Assembly: GCA_017983795.1 (NCBI GenBank)
Contig: JAGOAS010000018.1
Location: 1 to 64,000, forward strand
Source: Piscinibacter sp.
GTDB lineage: Bacteria > Pseudomonadota > Gammaproteobacteria > Burkholderiales > Burkholderiaceae_C
Direction of reading: 5' to 3'
Length of the DNA stretch: 64,000 nucleotides
Both the position numbers and the translations under genes were made by a program. Under the pieces are notes generated by a model that ran no database searches, was not told the DNA's origin, and saw nothing but the letters and a program-made list of their open reading frames with translations. This document shows positions 23,372 to 33,645 of the stretch, in pieces. The first letter of the stretch is position 1; every line of letters starts with the position of its first letter.

Positions 23372-24955
23372 CTACTCGGCGGGGCCGGCCGCGGCGGCAA
23401 CGTGCAGGCGGTTGCGCCCGGCCTGCTTGGCCGCCAGCACGGCGTCGCTGGCGCGCTGCACCAGGCCGAGCGTGTCGTCCTGGGGTGCGAGCGCCGCCAC
23501 GCCGATGCTGGCGGTGAGCGCCACGCGGCGCCGGTCGACGCTGTGGATCTCGGCCGCCTCGACCTGCGCGCGCAGCCGCTCGGCCACGCGCGCCGCGGTG
23601 GCCAGGTCGGTGTCGGGCATCACGAGGCAGAACTCCTCGCCGCCGTAGCGCGCCAGCCAGTCGGTCAGGCGCACGCCGTGGCGCGCGATCTCGGCGAAGC
23701 GGCGCAGCGCCTGGTCGCCGCTCGGGTAGCCGTAGCTGGCGTTGACGTCGTGGAAGTGGTCGAGGTCGATCAGCGCGATGGCCAGCGCGCGGCCGTGCTT
23801 GCGCGCCGTCTCGACCTCGCGCGCCAGGCGGGCGTCGAAGTAGCGGCGGTTGTGCAGCTGCGTCAGCGCGTCCTGGTTGGCCTCGCGCCGCGCCGCCTCG
23901 ACGAGGCTGCGGCCCATGTTGGTCACCAGCGTGGTCATGCGCTCGGTCAGCACGCGCGTGACGTTCTCGAAGTGGCGCACGTAGAGGTCGCGATCCTCGC
24001 CGCCAGAGCTCTCCTGCAGCGACTCGTAGGAGACCAGCCGGTTGCGCCCGCGGCCCTTGGCCTCGTAGAGCGCGACGTCGGCCTGGCTCATCAGGTCGGC
24101 GAAGGTCGAGCGCTCGCCGACGAAGGCGAGGCCGGCGCTGGCCGACACCGCCATGCGCTGCATGGGCTCGCCGTCCAGCGGCGCGGGCGCGGTGTCGTCG
24201 AAGCGGTTGACGAGGCGCTCGAAGCCGCTGCCCGCGGCGGCCGGCGCGAGAAAGACGTGGCCCGCCAGGCGCTGCAGCATGCGCTGCACGTCGGCCACGA
24301 CGGTGGCGCGGTCGTAGCGCGCCAGCAGCGCGGCGAATTCCTCGCCGCCCCAGCGCGCCAGCCGGTCGCCCGGCGCCAGCGTCTCGAGCAGCAGCGCCGC
24401 CGACTCGCGCAGCACCTGGTCGCCGGTCTGGTGGCCGAAGCGGTCGTTGATCTGCTTGAAGTGGTCGAGGTCGAAGAGCACCACGGCGCGGCACTCCGCG
24501 CCCGCGGGTTCGGCGAGCTCCTGGGCGAGCAGCGCCTGCCAGCGCTTGCGGTTGGCCAGGCCGGTGAGCTCGTCGCTGAACTGCAGCGAGTGCAGCCGCG
24601 CCTCGCCGCCGGCGTGCTTGAGCAGCCGCGCCAGGCGCAGCAGCAGCAGCTCGAGCGGCTGCAGGCCGCGCACCACGTCGTCGCGGGCTTTCAGGAATTC
24701 GAGCGTGGCGGCTTCCTGCTCCGCCGTGGCGACGACGATCAGCGTCGGCCGCGCGTCGAGCAGGTACTCGCGGCGCAGGCGCCGCGCATCGCCGAACAGC
24801 TCGGCGCGCAGCACGCGCACGCCCGCCTCGGCCGGCAGGGCCGCGCCGCTGGCGCAGGCAACCACCCGCAGGCCCTGCGCTCGCAGCGCCGCGATGGCGG
24901 CTTCGTCGTCGTGGCCCTCGTGCGGCAGCACCCAGGCGATGGTCGTCGCTTCCAC
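23372..24955 (-). CDS. Tandem-GGDEF diguanylate cyclase
   Basis: The 527-residue cytoplasmic protein starts with GTG (complement 24953-24955) behind a GGGAGG-like ribosome site. Residues 1-115 form a degenerate receiver-like or Rossmann-like domain (MEATTIAWVLPHEGHDDEA, TLIVVATAEQ). Two GGDEF domains follow, with intact signature motifs GGEEF at 203-207 and 438-442. The second also has the inhibitory-site motif RLTD five residues before its signature; the first has APGD there and should not be feedback-inhibited that way. Both domains keep the metal-binding FDLDHFK/LIDLDHF motifs. It should make cyclic di-GMP. It lies 51 bases downstream of creC on the same strand. Confidence 0.88.
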   Translation of the reverse strand: MEATTIAWVLPHEGHDDEAAIAALRAQGLRVVACASGAALPAEAGVRVLRAELFGDARRLRREYLLDARPTLIVVATAEQEAATLEFLKARDDVVRGLQPLELLLLRLARLLKHAGGEARLHSLQFSDELTGLANRKRWQALLAQELAEPAGAECRAVVLFDLDHFKQINDRFGHQTGDQVLRESAALLLETLAPGDRLARWGGEEFAALLARYDRATVVADVQRMLQRLAGHVFLAPAAAGSGFERLVNRFDDTAPAPLDGEPMQRMAVSASAGLAFVGERSTFADLMSQADVALYEAKGRGRNRLVSYESLQESSGGEDRDLYVRHFENVTRVLTERMTTLVTNMGRSLVEAARREANQDALTQLHNRRYFDARLAREVETARKHGRALAIALIDLDHFHDVNASYGYPSGDQALRRFAEIARHGVRLTDWLARYGGEEFCLVMPDTDLATAARVAERLRAQVEAAEIHSVDRRRVALTASIGVAALAPQDDTLGLVQRASDAVLAAKQAGRNRLHVAAAAGPAE

Positions 24956-25006
24956 GCGCGCGGCCCCTCCCCGGCCGCATCACGCAGGATAGCGGCAGCA
25001 CCCGCC

Positions 25007-26452
25007 TCAGCCGGCCGGCGCCGCGATGCGCGGCAGCGAGAGCGTGGCGAGCGCCCCGCCACCGTCGGCGTTGCGCAACGTCACGCGGCCATGGTGCAGC
25101 TCGGCGATCTCCTTGACGAAGGCGAGGCCGAGGCCGGTGCTCTTCTTGCCGGTGGCCGGGCGCGCAAGCGAATAGAACTTCTCGAAGACGCGCTCGTCGG
25201 CGTAGTCGGGGATGCCGGGGCCGTGGTCGCGCACGCTCAAGGACACGCTGCGCGGCTGGGCCGTCAGCGCGAGGTGGATCGTGCCGCCGTCGGGCGAGAA
25301 CTCGAGCGCGTTGGCCAGCAGGTTGCCCAGGGCGCGGCGCAGCAGGAAGGCCTCGCCCTCGACCCAGGCGGTGTCGCCCGCGGCGAGCTCGACGCGCAGG
25401 CCGCGCGCCGCGCCGCTGGCCTCTGCGCTGGCCGCCAGTTCCTCCAGCAGCGGCCGCAGCGAGACCGGCTCGACCTTGGGCAGGCGGCGCTGCTGCTCGA
25501 GCGCGGCGAGCTCCATCATGCGGTCGACCAGCTCCTGGATGCGCTGCGTCTCGCGGCCGATGTTGGCGATGAAGCGCTGGCGGTCGGCCTCGGGCATGCC
25601 GCTCTCCTGCATCAGCTCGGCCGCGCCGCGGATCGCCGAGAGCGGGCTCTTCAGCTCGTGGGTGAGCGTCTGCACGTAGTCGGCCACGTAGTGGCGGCCG
25701 GCCAGCGCGTCGCGCATCTCGTCGTAGGCCGCGCCCAGCGTGCCGAGCGCGCGCCGGCCCAGGCGCGGCAGGCTGAAGCTGCGCTGCGCGCGCACGTAGC
25801 GCACGTAGTCGGCGATCAACCCGAAGGGCCGCACCAGCCACAGCGAGAGGATCAGCGCCAGCACCAGCACCGCGGCCACCGAGGTGGCGCCCACCACCAT
25901 GGTCTTGCGCCGCGCCGCGGCGACGAACTGGTTGAGGCTCTGCACCGGCTTGCCGACGCTGACCACGCCGACGATCTCGCCGCCCGCCCGCACCGGCGCG
26001 GAGACGTACATCACCGAGCTCAGCTCGTCGCCGGGAATGCGCGGCGTGGTGCGCGCGCGGTATTCGCCGGCCATCCCCGCGCGCACGTCGCGCCACTGCG
26101 AGAAATCCTCGCCCTCGCGCTGGCCGATGGAGTCGAACAGCACGATGCCGTCGCGCCCGAGCACCAGCGCCTGCAGTTCCACGCCGGTCTTCTCGAAATC
26201 GAAGATGCGCGCCGAGAAGCTGCGCGCGTAGAGGCTGCGGAAGACCGGGCGCAGCGATTCGGCATCGATGCGGCCGTCGGCGCTGTGCTGCTCGACCTCG
26301 CTGGCCAGCAGGTGCGCCGTCTCGACCAGCGATTCCTCGGCCGACTCGCGGTAGCGCGGGTCGATGTCGGCCAGCAGCCGGTACATCAGCACGCCCACGC
26401 CGAGCGCGTAGACGAGCAGGATGCCGATGAAGACGACCGAACGCCGCTTCAC
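25007..26452 (-). CDS. creC: Sensor histidine kinase CreC
   Basis: The 481-residue kinase starts with GTG (complement 26450-26452), overlapping the creB stop by 4 bases. It has an N-terminal membrane helix (6-27), a periplasmic sensor domain (about 28-185), a second helix (about 190-212), a HAMP-like linker, the H-box QTLTHELKSPLSAIRGAAEL and ATPase motifs N (NLLANALEFSPDGG), G1 (RDHGPGI) and G2 (KKSTGLGLAFVK). The sensor-domain phrases (DDSIGQREGEDFSQW region and VSVGKPVQSLNQFV) are those of CreC. In E. coli CreBC responds to growth on minimal or fermentation conditions. No creD follows. Confidence 0.9.
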   Translation of the reverse strand: MKRRSVVFIGILLVYALGVGVLMYRLLADIDPRYRESAEESLVETAHLLASEVEQHSADGRIDAESLRPVFRSLYARSFSARIFDFEKTGVELQALVLGRDGIVLFDSIGQREGEDFSQWRDVRAGMAGEYRARTTPRIPGDELSSVMYVSAPVRAGGEIVGVVSVGKPVQSLNQFVAAARRKTMVVGATSVAAVLVLALILSLWLVRPFGLIADYVRYVRAQRSFSLPRLGRRALGTLGAAYDEMRDALAGRHYVADYVQTLTHELKSPLSAIRGAAELMQESGMPEADRQRFIANIGRETQRIQELVDRMMELAALEQQRRLPKVEPVSLRPLLEELAASAEASGAARGLRVELAAGDTAWVEGEAFLLRRALGNLLANALEFSPDGGTIHLALTAQPRSVSLSVRDHGPGIPDYADERVFEKFYSLARPATGKKSTGLGLAFVKEIAELHHGRVTLRNADGGGALATLSLPRIAAPAG

Positions 26453-27147
26453 GGCAGCGCCGCCGGCAGATCCTCGGCGAGCGCGTAGCCGCTGCCGCGG
26501 TGAGTGCGGATCGGCTCCAGCGCCGGCGCCACCGTCTTCAGCTTGGCGCGCAGCGTCTTCACGTGGGCGTCGACGGTGCGGTCCAGGCTCTCGCTGTGCG
26601 TGTCCCAGACCTTGTCGAGCAGCGTGTCGCGGCTGAAGACGTGGCCGGGGTGTTCGACCAGCGTCTTCAGCAGGCCGTACTCGTAGCGCGACAGCTCCAG
26701 CGCCTTGCCGTAGAAGCGGATCTGGCGCCGGCCTTCGTCGATGGCGAAGGGCTGCGGCGCCGCGCCGGGTGTCGCGGCCCGGGCCGCGCGGCGCAGGATG
26801 GTGCGGATGCGCGCCACCAGCTCGCGCGGCGAGAAGGGCTTGGCGACATAGTCGTCCGCGCCCAGTTCGAGCCCGACCACGCGGTCGATCTCGTCGGCGC
26901 GCGCGGTCAGGAACACCACCGGCACGTCGCTGAAGGCGCGCAGGCGCTTGAAGACCTCGAAGCCGTTCAGGTCGGGCAGGCCGACGTCGAGGATGACCAG
27001 CGCCGCGCTCTCTTCGCGCAGCCGCGCCAGCGCGGCCTCGCCGGTGGCCACCCACAGCGGCTCGAAGCCGTCGGTGCGCAGCGCGTACTGCAGCGTATCG
27101 GCGATGCCGGGCTCGTCCTCGACGACGAGGATGGCGGGCTTGCTCAC
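26449..27147 (-). CDS. creB: Response regulator CreB
   Basis: The 232-residue OmpR-family regulator starts with GTG (complement 27145-27147), overlapping the cysK stop by 4 bases. The receiver domain has the acidic pocket VVEDE, phospho-Asp in [13 protein letters not shown], Thr in VVFLTAR and Lys in DDYVAKPFS. The C-terminal winged helix includes [19 protein letters not shown] and [12 protein letters not shown]. It is the partner of CreC encoded immediately downstream. Confidence 0.9.
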   Translation of the reverse strand: MSKPAILVVEDEPGIADTLQYALRTDGFEPLWVATGEAALARLREESAALVILDVGLPDLNGFEVFKRLRAFSDVPVVFLTARADEIDRVVGLELGADDYVAKPFSPRELVARIRTILRRAARAATPGAAPQPFAIDEGRRQIRFYGKALELSRYEYGLLKTLVEHPGHVFSRDTLLDKVWDTHSESLDRTVDAHVKTLRAKLKTVAPALEPIRTHRGSGYALAEDLPAALP

Positions 27148-28064
27148 TCCGTCGGCAGGAAGCCGTCGATGGAGAGGTAGCGCTCGCCGGTGTCGTAGTT
27201 GAAGCCGAGCACGCGCGACCCGGCGGCGAGCTCGGGCAGCTTCTGCGCGATCGCCGCCAGCGTGGCCCCCGAGGAGATGCCCACCAGCAGGCCTTCCTCG
27301 CGCGCGCTGCGCCGCGCCATCTCGCGCGCCGCCTCGGCCTCGACCAGGATCACGCCATCGAGCAACTCGGTCTGCAGGTTGGCCGGGATGAAGCCCGCGC
27401 CGATGCCCTGGATGGGGTGCGGGCTGGGCTTGCCGCCACTGATCACCGGCGAGGCGGCCGGCTCGACGGCAAACACCTTGAGCTTCGGCCACTTCGCCTT
27501 CAGCACGCGGGCGCAGCCGGTGAGGTGGCCGCCCGTGCCCACGCCGGTGATGAGCGCATCCAGGCCCTCGGGGAAGTCGGCGGCGATCTCGGCGGCGGTG
27601 GCGCGCACGTGCACGTCGATGTTGGCGGGGTTCTCGAACTGCTGCGGCATCCACGAGTTCGGCGTGGCGGCGATCAGTTCCTTGGCGCGCGCGATCGAGC
27701 CGTTCATGCCCTTCTCGCGCGGCGTCAGCTCGAAGGTCGCGCCGTAGGCGAGCATCAGGCGGCGGCGCTCGATGCTCATGCTGTCGGGCATCACGAGGAT
27801 CAGCTTGTAGCCCTTCACCGCCGCGACCATCGCCAGCCCGACGCCGGTGTTGCCCGAGGTCGGCTCGATGATGGTGGCGCCCGGCTTGAGCGCGCCGCTG
27901 GCCTCGGCCGCCTCGACCATCGATAGGGCGATGCGGTCCTTGATCGAGCCGCCGGGGTTGGCGCGCTCGCTCTTGATCCAGACCTCGTGCGAGGCGCCGA
28001 ACAGGCGGTTGATGCGGATGTGCGGCGTGTTGCCGATGGTCTGCAGGACGTTGCTGGCGCGCAT
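27144..28064 (-). CDS. cysK: Cysteine synthase A (O-acetylserine sulfhydrylase)
   Basis: The 306-residue PLP enzyme makes cysteine from O-acetylserine and sulfide. The PLP lysine is in [14 protein letters not shown], the substrate loop is [12 protein letters not shown], the phosphate-binding glycines are [10 protein letters not shown] and the C-terminal serine loop is VGISSGA. The family-typical opening [19 protein letters not shown] fixes the start at the ATG complement 28062-28064. The stop overlaps creB's GTG, so cysteine synthesis and the CreBC system are transcribed together, which is unusual. It diverges from hemE across 48 bases. Confidence 0.92.
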   Translation of the reverse strand: MRASNVLQTIGNTPHIRINRLFGASHEVWIKSERANPGGSIKDRIALSMVEAAEASGALKPGATIIEPTSGNTGVGLAMVAAVKGYKLILVMPDSMSIERRRLMLAYGATFELTPREKGMNGSIARAKELIAATPNSWMPQQFENPANIDVHVRATAAEIAADFPEGLDALITGVGTGGHLTGCARVLKAKWPKLKVFAVEPAASPVISGGKPSPHPIQGIGAGFIPANLQTELLDGVILVEAEAAREMARRSAREEGLLVGISSGATLAAIAQKLPELAAGSRVLGFNYDTGERYLSIDGFLPTE

Positions 28065-28100
28065 GGTCTTCTCCTCGGAAGAGGGCCGCATTATGGGCGC

Positions 28101-28106
28101 GATAAT
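28101..28106 (+). promoter_or_regulatory. Candidate -10 box (GATAAT) of hemE
   Basis: GATAAT ends 6 bases before the hemE ATG at 28113, so transcription would begin at or next to the A of the start codon. No Shine-Dalgarno sequence is present between them. This suggests a leaderless hemE mRNA. No good -35 box is seen. Confidence 0.4.
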
Positions 28107-28112
28107 TCAGCC

Positions 28113-29216
28113 ATGTTTGCGCCTCTCCAGAACGACAGCTTCCTGCGCGCCTGCCTGCGCCAGCCCACCGAGCACACCCCCGTGTGGCTGATGCGCCAGG
28201 CCGGCCGCTACCTTGCCGAATACCGCGAGACGCGCGCCAAGGCCGGCAGCTTCATGGGCCTGGCCACCAACACCGCGTTCGCCACCGAGGTGACGCTGCA
28301 GCCGCTGGAGCGCTATGCGCTGGACGCCGCCATCCTGTTCAGCGACATCCTCACCGTGCCCGACGCCATGGGCCTGGGCCTGAGTTTCGCGATCGGCGAG
28401 GGCCCGCGCTTCGCGCATCCGGTGCGCGACGAGGCCGACGTCGCCAAGCTCGCCGTGCCCGACATGGACAAGCTGCGCTACGTATTCGACGCGGTCACCT
28501 CGATCCGCAAGGCGCTGAACGGCCGCGTGCCGCTGATCGGCTTCTCGGGCAGCCCGTGGACGCTGGCCTGCTACATGGTCGAAGGGGCCGGCTCGGACGA
28601 CTACCGCCTGGTCAAGACCCTGCTGTACCGCCGGCCGGATCTGATGCACCGCATCCTCGAGATCAACGCCGACGCGGTGGCGCTGTACCTGAATACGCAG
28701 ATCGAGGCCGGCGCGCAGGCGGTGATGGTGTTCGACAGCTGGGGCGGCGTGCTCGCCGACGGCGCCTTCCAGGAATTCAGCCTGGCCTACAACCGCCGCG
28801 TGCTCAAGCAGCTCAAGCGCGAGCACGCCGGCGCGCGCATCCCGCACATCGTCTTCACCAAGGGCGGTGGCCTGTGGCTCGAGCAGATCGCGCAGGGCGT
28901 GGATGGCGTGGCGCCCGACGTGATCGGCCTGGACTGGACCATGAACCTCGGCCTGGCCCGCCGGCTGACCGGCGACCGCGTGGCCCTGCAGGGCAACCTC
29001 GACCCCAACGTGCTGTTCGCAGCACCCGAGCAGATCCGCGCCGAGGCCGCCAAGGTGCTGCAGAGCTTCGGCGCACCGCGCAACGCCCAGGGGGGCTGGG
29101 GCGGCCACGTCTTCAACCTCGGCCACGGCATCAGCCAGCACACGCCGCCCGAAGCGGTGTCCGTGCTGGTCGACACCGTGCATGAGGTCTCGCGCCGCAT
29201 CCGCGCCGGCGGCTGA
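28113..29216 (+). CDS. hemE: Uroporphyrinogen decarboxylase
   Basis: The 367-residue enzyme converts uroporphyrinogen III to coproporphyrinogen III in haem synthesis. The N-terminal signature [16 protein letters not shown] with the binding-pocket arginines, the [14 protein letters not shown] loop with the catalytic Asp, [16 protein letters not shown] and the C-terminal [17 protein letters not shown] are all present. Length is normal. A strong haem supply is relevant given the 77 c-type haem sites encoded nearby, though the gene is ubiquitous. hemE followed by priA is a familiar order in Burkholderiales. Confidence 0.95.
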   Translation: MFAPLQNDSFLRACLRQPTEHTPVWLMRQAGRYLAEYRETRAKAGSFMGLATNTAFATEVTLQPLERYALDAAILFSDILTVPDAMGLGLSFAIGEGPRFAHPVRDEADVAKLAVPDMDKLRYVFDAVTSIRKALNGRVPLIGFSGSPWTLACYMVEGAGSDDYRLVKTLLYRRPDLMHRILEINADAVALYLNTQIEAGAQAVMVFDSWGGVLADGAFQEFSLAYNRRVLKQLKREHAGARIPHIVFTKGGGLWLEQIAQGVDGVAPDVIGLDWTMNLGLARRLTGDRVALQGNLDPNVLFAAPEQIRAEAAKVLQSFGAPRNAQGGWGGHVFNLGHGISQHTPPEAVSVLVDTVHEVSRRIRAGG

Positions 29217-29270
29217 GCGCTTCGCCCGCGATTGCTGCCGCTGCGCGTGAGTGAACGCTCAGGGCTTGAC

Positions 29271-29279
29271 TTATCCCCA
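29271..29279 (+). promoter_or_regulatory. Near-match DnaA box (TTATCCCCA)
   Basis: TTATCCCCA differs by one base from the DnaA-box consensus TTATNCACA. It lies in the 353-base hemE-priA gap, which is AT-richer than its surroundings and holds no convincing gene. A TTGACT hexamer just upstream (29266-29271) could be a -35 box. Confidence 0.3.
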
Positions 29280-29458
29280 AAATTGGCCTTGCGTTGCGCG
29301 CGCCCGACATCTGCTGCAGCGCGTCACGGCGCGACCAGGCTCATGACGCAAGTCGTTGATTTCATTGAGCCTTTACTCCTGCTGGAAAAGTGGGCAAAGA
29401 GGCCCAGGCGTCGGCGTATCAAGCAGTTAGCGCGGCTTTGGGCAGGTTGCACACAAAG

Positions 29459-29467
29459 TTATCCACA
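29459..29467 (+). promoter_or_regulatory. Consensus DnaA box (TTATCCACA)
   Basis: TTATCCACA is a perfect strong DnaA box 103 bases upstream of priA. Together with the near-match at 29271 it suggests DnaA control of priA or a DnaA-titration site. The number of boxes is too small to call an origin. Confidence 0.5.
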
Positions 29468-29569
29468 GATCTGGGGGACAGACCGGAAAGTCCCGGTAAA
29501 TCAGCAACTTGGCGGCATTCCTTCACGCCACGTCGAAGTGAAGCGGCTAACTCGCGGCGCTGCTGCAGC

Positions 29570-31626
<2,057 letters not shown>

Positions 31627-31630
<4 letters not shown>

Positions 31631-32577
31631 CTGTGAAGTGTCAACAGGTTCTTTCGAGGAACCAAGAGACGTGAGACCGGCGGCTTGAGGTTGATGCCGT
31701 GGTGCGGCCTGTGCCAGTTGTAGAAGTGGTTCCAGGCCGGCAACTGCTCGCGGCGTTGGTCTGAACTGGAGTAGGGCTGGCCGTAGGCCCACTCGCGCAG
31801 GGCCGACTGGATGAAGCGCTCGGCCTTGCCGTTGGTCTGCGGGCGGTACGCGCGGGTGAACTTCTGGCTGATGCCCAGTTCCAGGCAGCTTGAGGCGAAC
31901 AAGGCGGAGTGGAACGACTTGCCGTTGTCGGTCAGCACCCGCTGGATGGGCACGCCGAAGCGCTCGAAGTAGGCCACCGCCGAGCGTAGGAACGCCTCGG
32001 CGCTGTGCTTGCTTTCGTCGGGGTAGACCTGCGTGAAGGCCATGCGGCTGTGGTCGTCCACAGCCACGAAGACATGCTCCCAGCCGATGTGGCGCGCCCG
32101 CTGAGTGCGATCTCCGGTGATGCGGTGGCCGACCTTGTCGAACCGCCCGAGCTTCTTGATGTCGATGTGCAGCAGTTCGCCAGGCTGCTCGAGCTCGTAG
32201 CGCTGCACAGGCTCGGCAGGACGCAAGTCGCTCAGCTTGGACAAGCCAGCCCGCTTCAGAACGCGGCTGACCGTCGCCTTGGATACGCCCAGACAGGAGG
32301 CGATCTGCGCCTGCAGACACAGCTTCCGGCGCAGTTCGACGATGGTCAGCGCCACCTGCGGCTCGATGGCACGCGGCGACCTCTCAGGACGCGAGGACTT
32401 GTCCAGCAACCCGTCAGGTCCGGCCGCCAGGAAGCGGCCAAGCCACTTGCGCGCGGTCACCGCGCTGACGCCATGGCTGGCAGCTGCCGCGGCAATGGTC
32501 TCGCCCCGCTCGGTGATGTCTTGAACCATCTCCAAGCGACGCGCGTAGGTCAATCGGGCATTCTTATGGGTGTTCAT
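31627..32577 (-). CDS. IS481-family transposase (DDE)
   Basis: The 316-residue transposase has an N-terminal helix-turn-helix (ERGETIAAAAASHGVSAVTA) with a second HTH (ASCLGVSKATVSRVLKRAG) and an rve/DDE core: Asp in ELLHIDIKKLG, Asp in RVLTDNGKSFHS and Glu in QTNGKAERFIQ. The reading frame runs out through the left inverted repeat (NLLTLHS) and uses a stop codon supplied by the host CTAG target, so the stop is not part of the element. The frame appears undamaged. Confidence 0.93.
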
Positions 32578-32674
32578 CCGGATCCGGTTGTCGAGTGGAC
32601 TGGGGGTTTGGCGATTTCCAGTCTCTCAGAACCTCTCCGGGTGAACACCCGCAACAACCTATTGAAGCTTCACA
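31632..32674 (-). mobile_element. Intact IS481-family insertion sequence, 1043 bp
   Basis: Imperfect 22-bp terminal inverted repeats lie at 31632-31653 (TGTGAAGTGTCAACAGGTTC then TT) and 32653-32674 (18 of 22 matching when inverted). The element is flanked by the 6-bp direct repeat TCTAGC at 31626-31631 and 32675-32680, which fits the NCTAGN target and 6-bp duplication described for IS481 of Bordetella. One full transposase gene is inside. Intact ends, an intact gene and a perfect duplication indicate a recent insertion. Confidence 0.92.
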
Positions 32675-32680
32675 TCTAGC
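32675..32680. repeat. Target-site duplication, right copy (TCTAGC)
   Basis: Identical to 31626-31631. It supplies the TAG stop (complement of CTA 32676-32678) of the UPF0149 gene. Confidence 0.9.
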
Positions 32681-33329
32681 CGGGGCCGCGCCGGCGCGGC
32701 GCGGCGGACAGCGGCCGCGACACGTCGGCCAGCAGCAGCGTCGCCTTGACCAGATCCTCGACCGCCTCGGCCAGATCCGCCGGCGGTTCGAGCGATTCGA
32801 TCTCCTCGAGCAGATCGTCGGCGTCCTCGAGGTCGTCCGCATCGAGGTGGCGGTACAGCAGCGCCAGCGGCTCGCGCAGGGCCTGCGCGTCCAGCGCCAT
32901 CAGCTGCGGGAAGAATTCCATCGCGGTGGCGAAGCCGGCCACCCAGCCCACCACCGCCTCGCTGGGCGAGGCGTCGTCGCCCTCGAGCTCGAACACCCAG
33001 GGATCGAACCACTGGCGCGCCTGGATCGCCGCGTCGAGCTCGGTATGGCGGCGCCGCACCAGCGCGAGCAGGCGGCCCGCGTCGACGGAAGGCGGCAGCC
33101 TGCGGCCGTCGGCATCGGTGACGTGGGGCAGCCAGGCGGCCTCGGGCACGCGGCGCGGCTGCAACAGCACGCCGCACAGAAAGCCGTCGAGCGCGCTGAC
33201 GTCCAGCGGCTCGAAGGGCGCCGGCAAGGCATCGAGGCGCTGCTCCAGCTCGTCGAGCTCGGCTTCCGTGAGCGCTTGCTGCGCGGCGGGGCGCGGTGCG
33301 CCGCGCGGGTGGCGGGGTGGCGTGGCCAT
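32676..33329 (-). CDS. UPF0149 (YgfB/YecA-like) protein
   Basis: The 217-residue acidic helical protein has the UPF0149 core ALDGFLCGVLLQP, WFDPWVFELEGDD and VGWVAGFATAMEFFP. Function is unclear; YgfB-type proteins are cytoplasmic. The SEC-C zinc tail found in YecA is missing, although the C-terminus (SAAPRRRGPG) ends normally at a TAG supplied by the IS target duplication. Before the IS arrived this gene and priA converged and their stop codons overlapped within CTAG. Start at the ATG complement 33327-33329. Confidence 0.8.
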   Translation of the reverse strand: MATPPRHPRGAPRPAAQQALTEAELDELEQRLDALPAPFEPLDVSALDGFLCGVLLQPRRVPEAAWLPHVTDADGRRLPPSVDAGRLLALVRRRHTELDAAIQARQWFDPWVFELEGDDASPSEAVVGWVAGFATAMEFFPQLMALDAQALREPLALLYRHLDADDLEDADDLLEEIESLEPPADLAEAVEDLVKATLLLADVSRPLSAAPRRRGPG

Positions 33330-33404
33330 GGCCGATTGTGGACCGTGCGGTGCGCCGGGCGGCGGCCGTGAATGTGCGTCGCGCACACTCAAATCCAGCT
33401 TCCC

Positions 33405-33604
33405 ACGTCTTTGGGATGGCCCGGGCTGGAACGCCCCCCTAGAGTGCCTGACATTGCTGTCACACGGGATCCGCACAGGATCGCGCGCTCAAAGGTCCGA
33501 AACGCCCGCGACAACAGGGTGAGAGACTGGCACCGCTCCCAACGACGTCCTTACTTGAGGACTTGACACAGCCCACCTGCCCACGCAGGTGGGCTCTTTT
33601 TTTG
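33405..33604 (+). ncRNA. Candidate structured RNA with 6S-like architecture
   Basis: The 316-base gap 33330-33645 has no gene but shows a nested fold. A 12-bp closing stem pairs 33405-33416 with 33537-33548 (one mismatch). Inside are two unpaired strands of about 30 and 18 bases, then a rod of paired blocks: CCTG 33447/CAGG 33515, TGTC 33458/GACA 33510, CGGG 33465/CCCG 33505, and a GATCC-GCACA-GGATC hairpin. Closing stem, large central bubble and long apical arm are the layout of 6S RNA. Transcription would end at the terminator 33571-33604. It could instead be a leader controlling mmsA. No sequence match was available. Confidence 0.4.
33571..33604 (+). terminator. Intrinsic terminator
   Basis: A perfect 10-bp stem GCCCACCTGC/GCAGGTGGGC with a CCAC loop is followed by TCTTTTTTTT. 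No gene reads into it from the left on this strand, so it must end a non-coding transcript or act as an attenuator 42 bases before the mmsA start. Confidence 0.85.
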
Positions 33605-33645
33605 GCATCGCCGACAATCGCCGCTCCGACCTCCAGGAGACAAGC

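Noticed and set aside
29217-29569. Chromosomal origin (oriC)
   Set aside because: Only one perfect and one near DnaA box, no DNA-unwinding cluster, and no dnaA or dnaN nearby.
29390-29569. Upstream extension of priA by 60 codons
   Set aside because: The extra codons include DnaA boxes and do not resemble the PriA N-terminus, which begins at MSATQRIKV.
33330-33645. TPP or glycine riboswitch controlling mmsA
   Set aside because: A GAGAGACTGG-type string is reminiscent, but the conserved cores of these riboswitches are not present.
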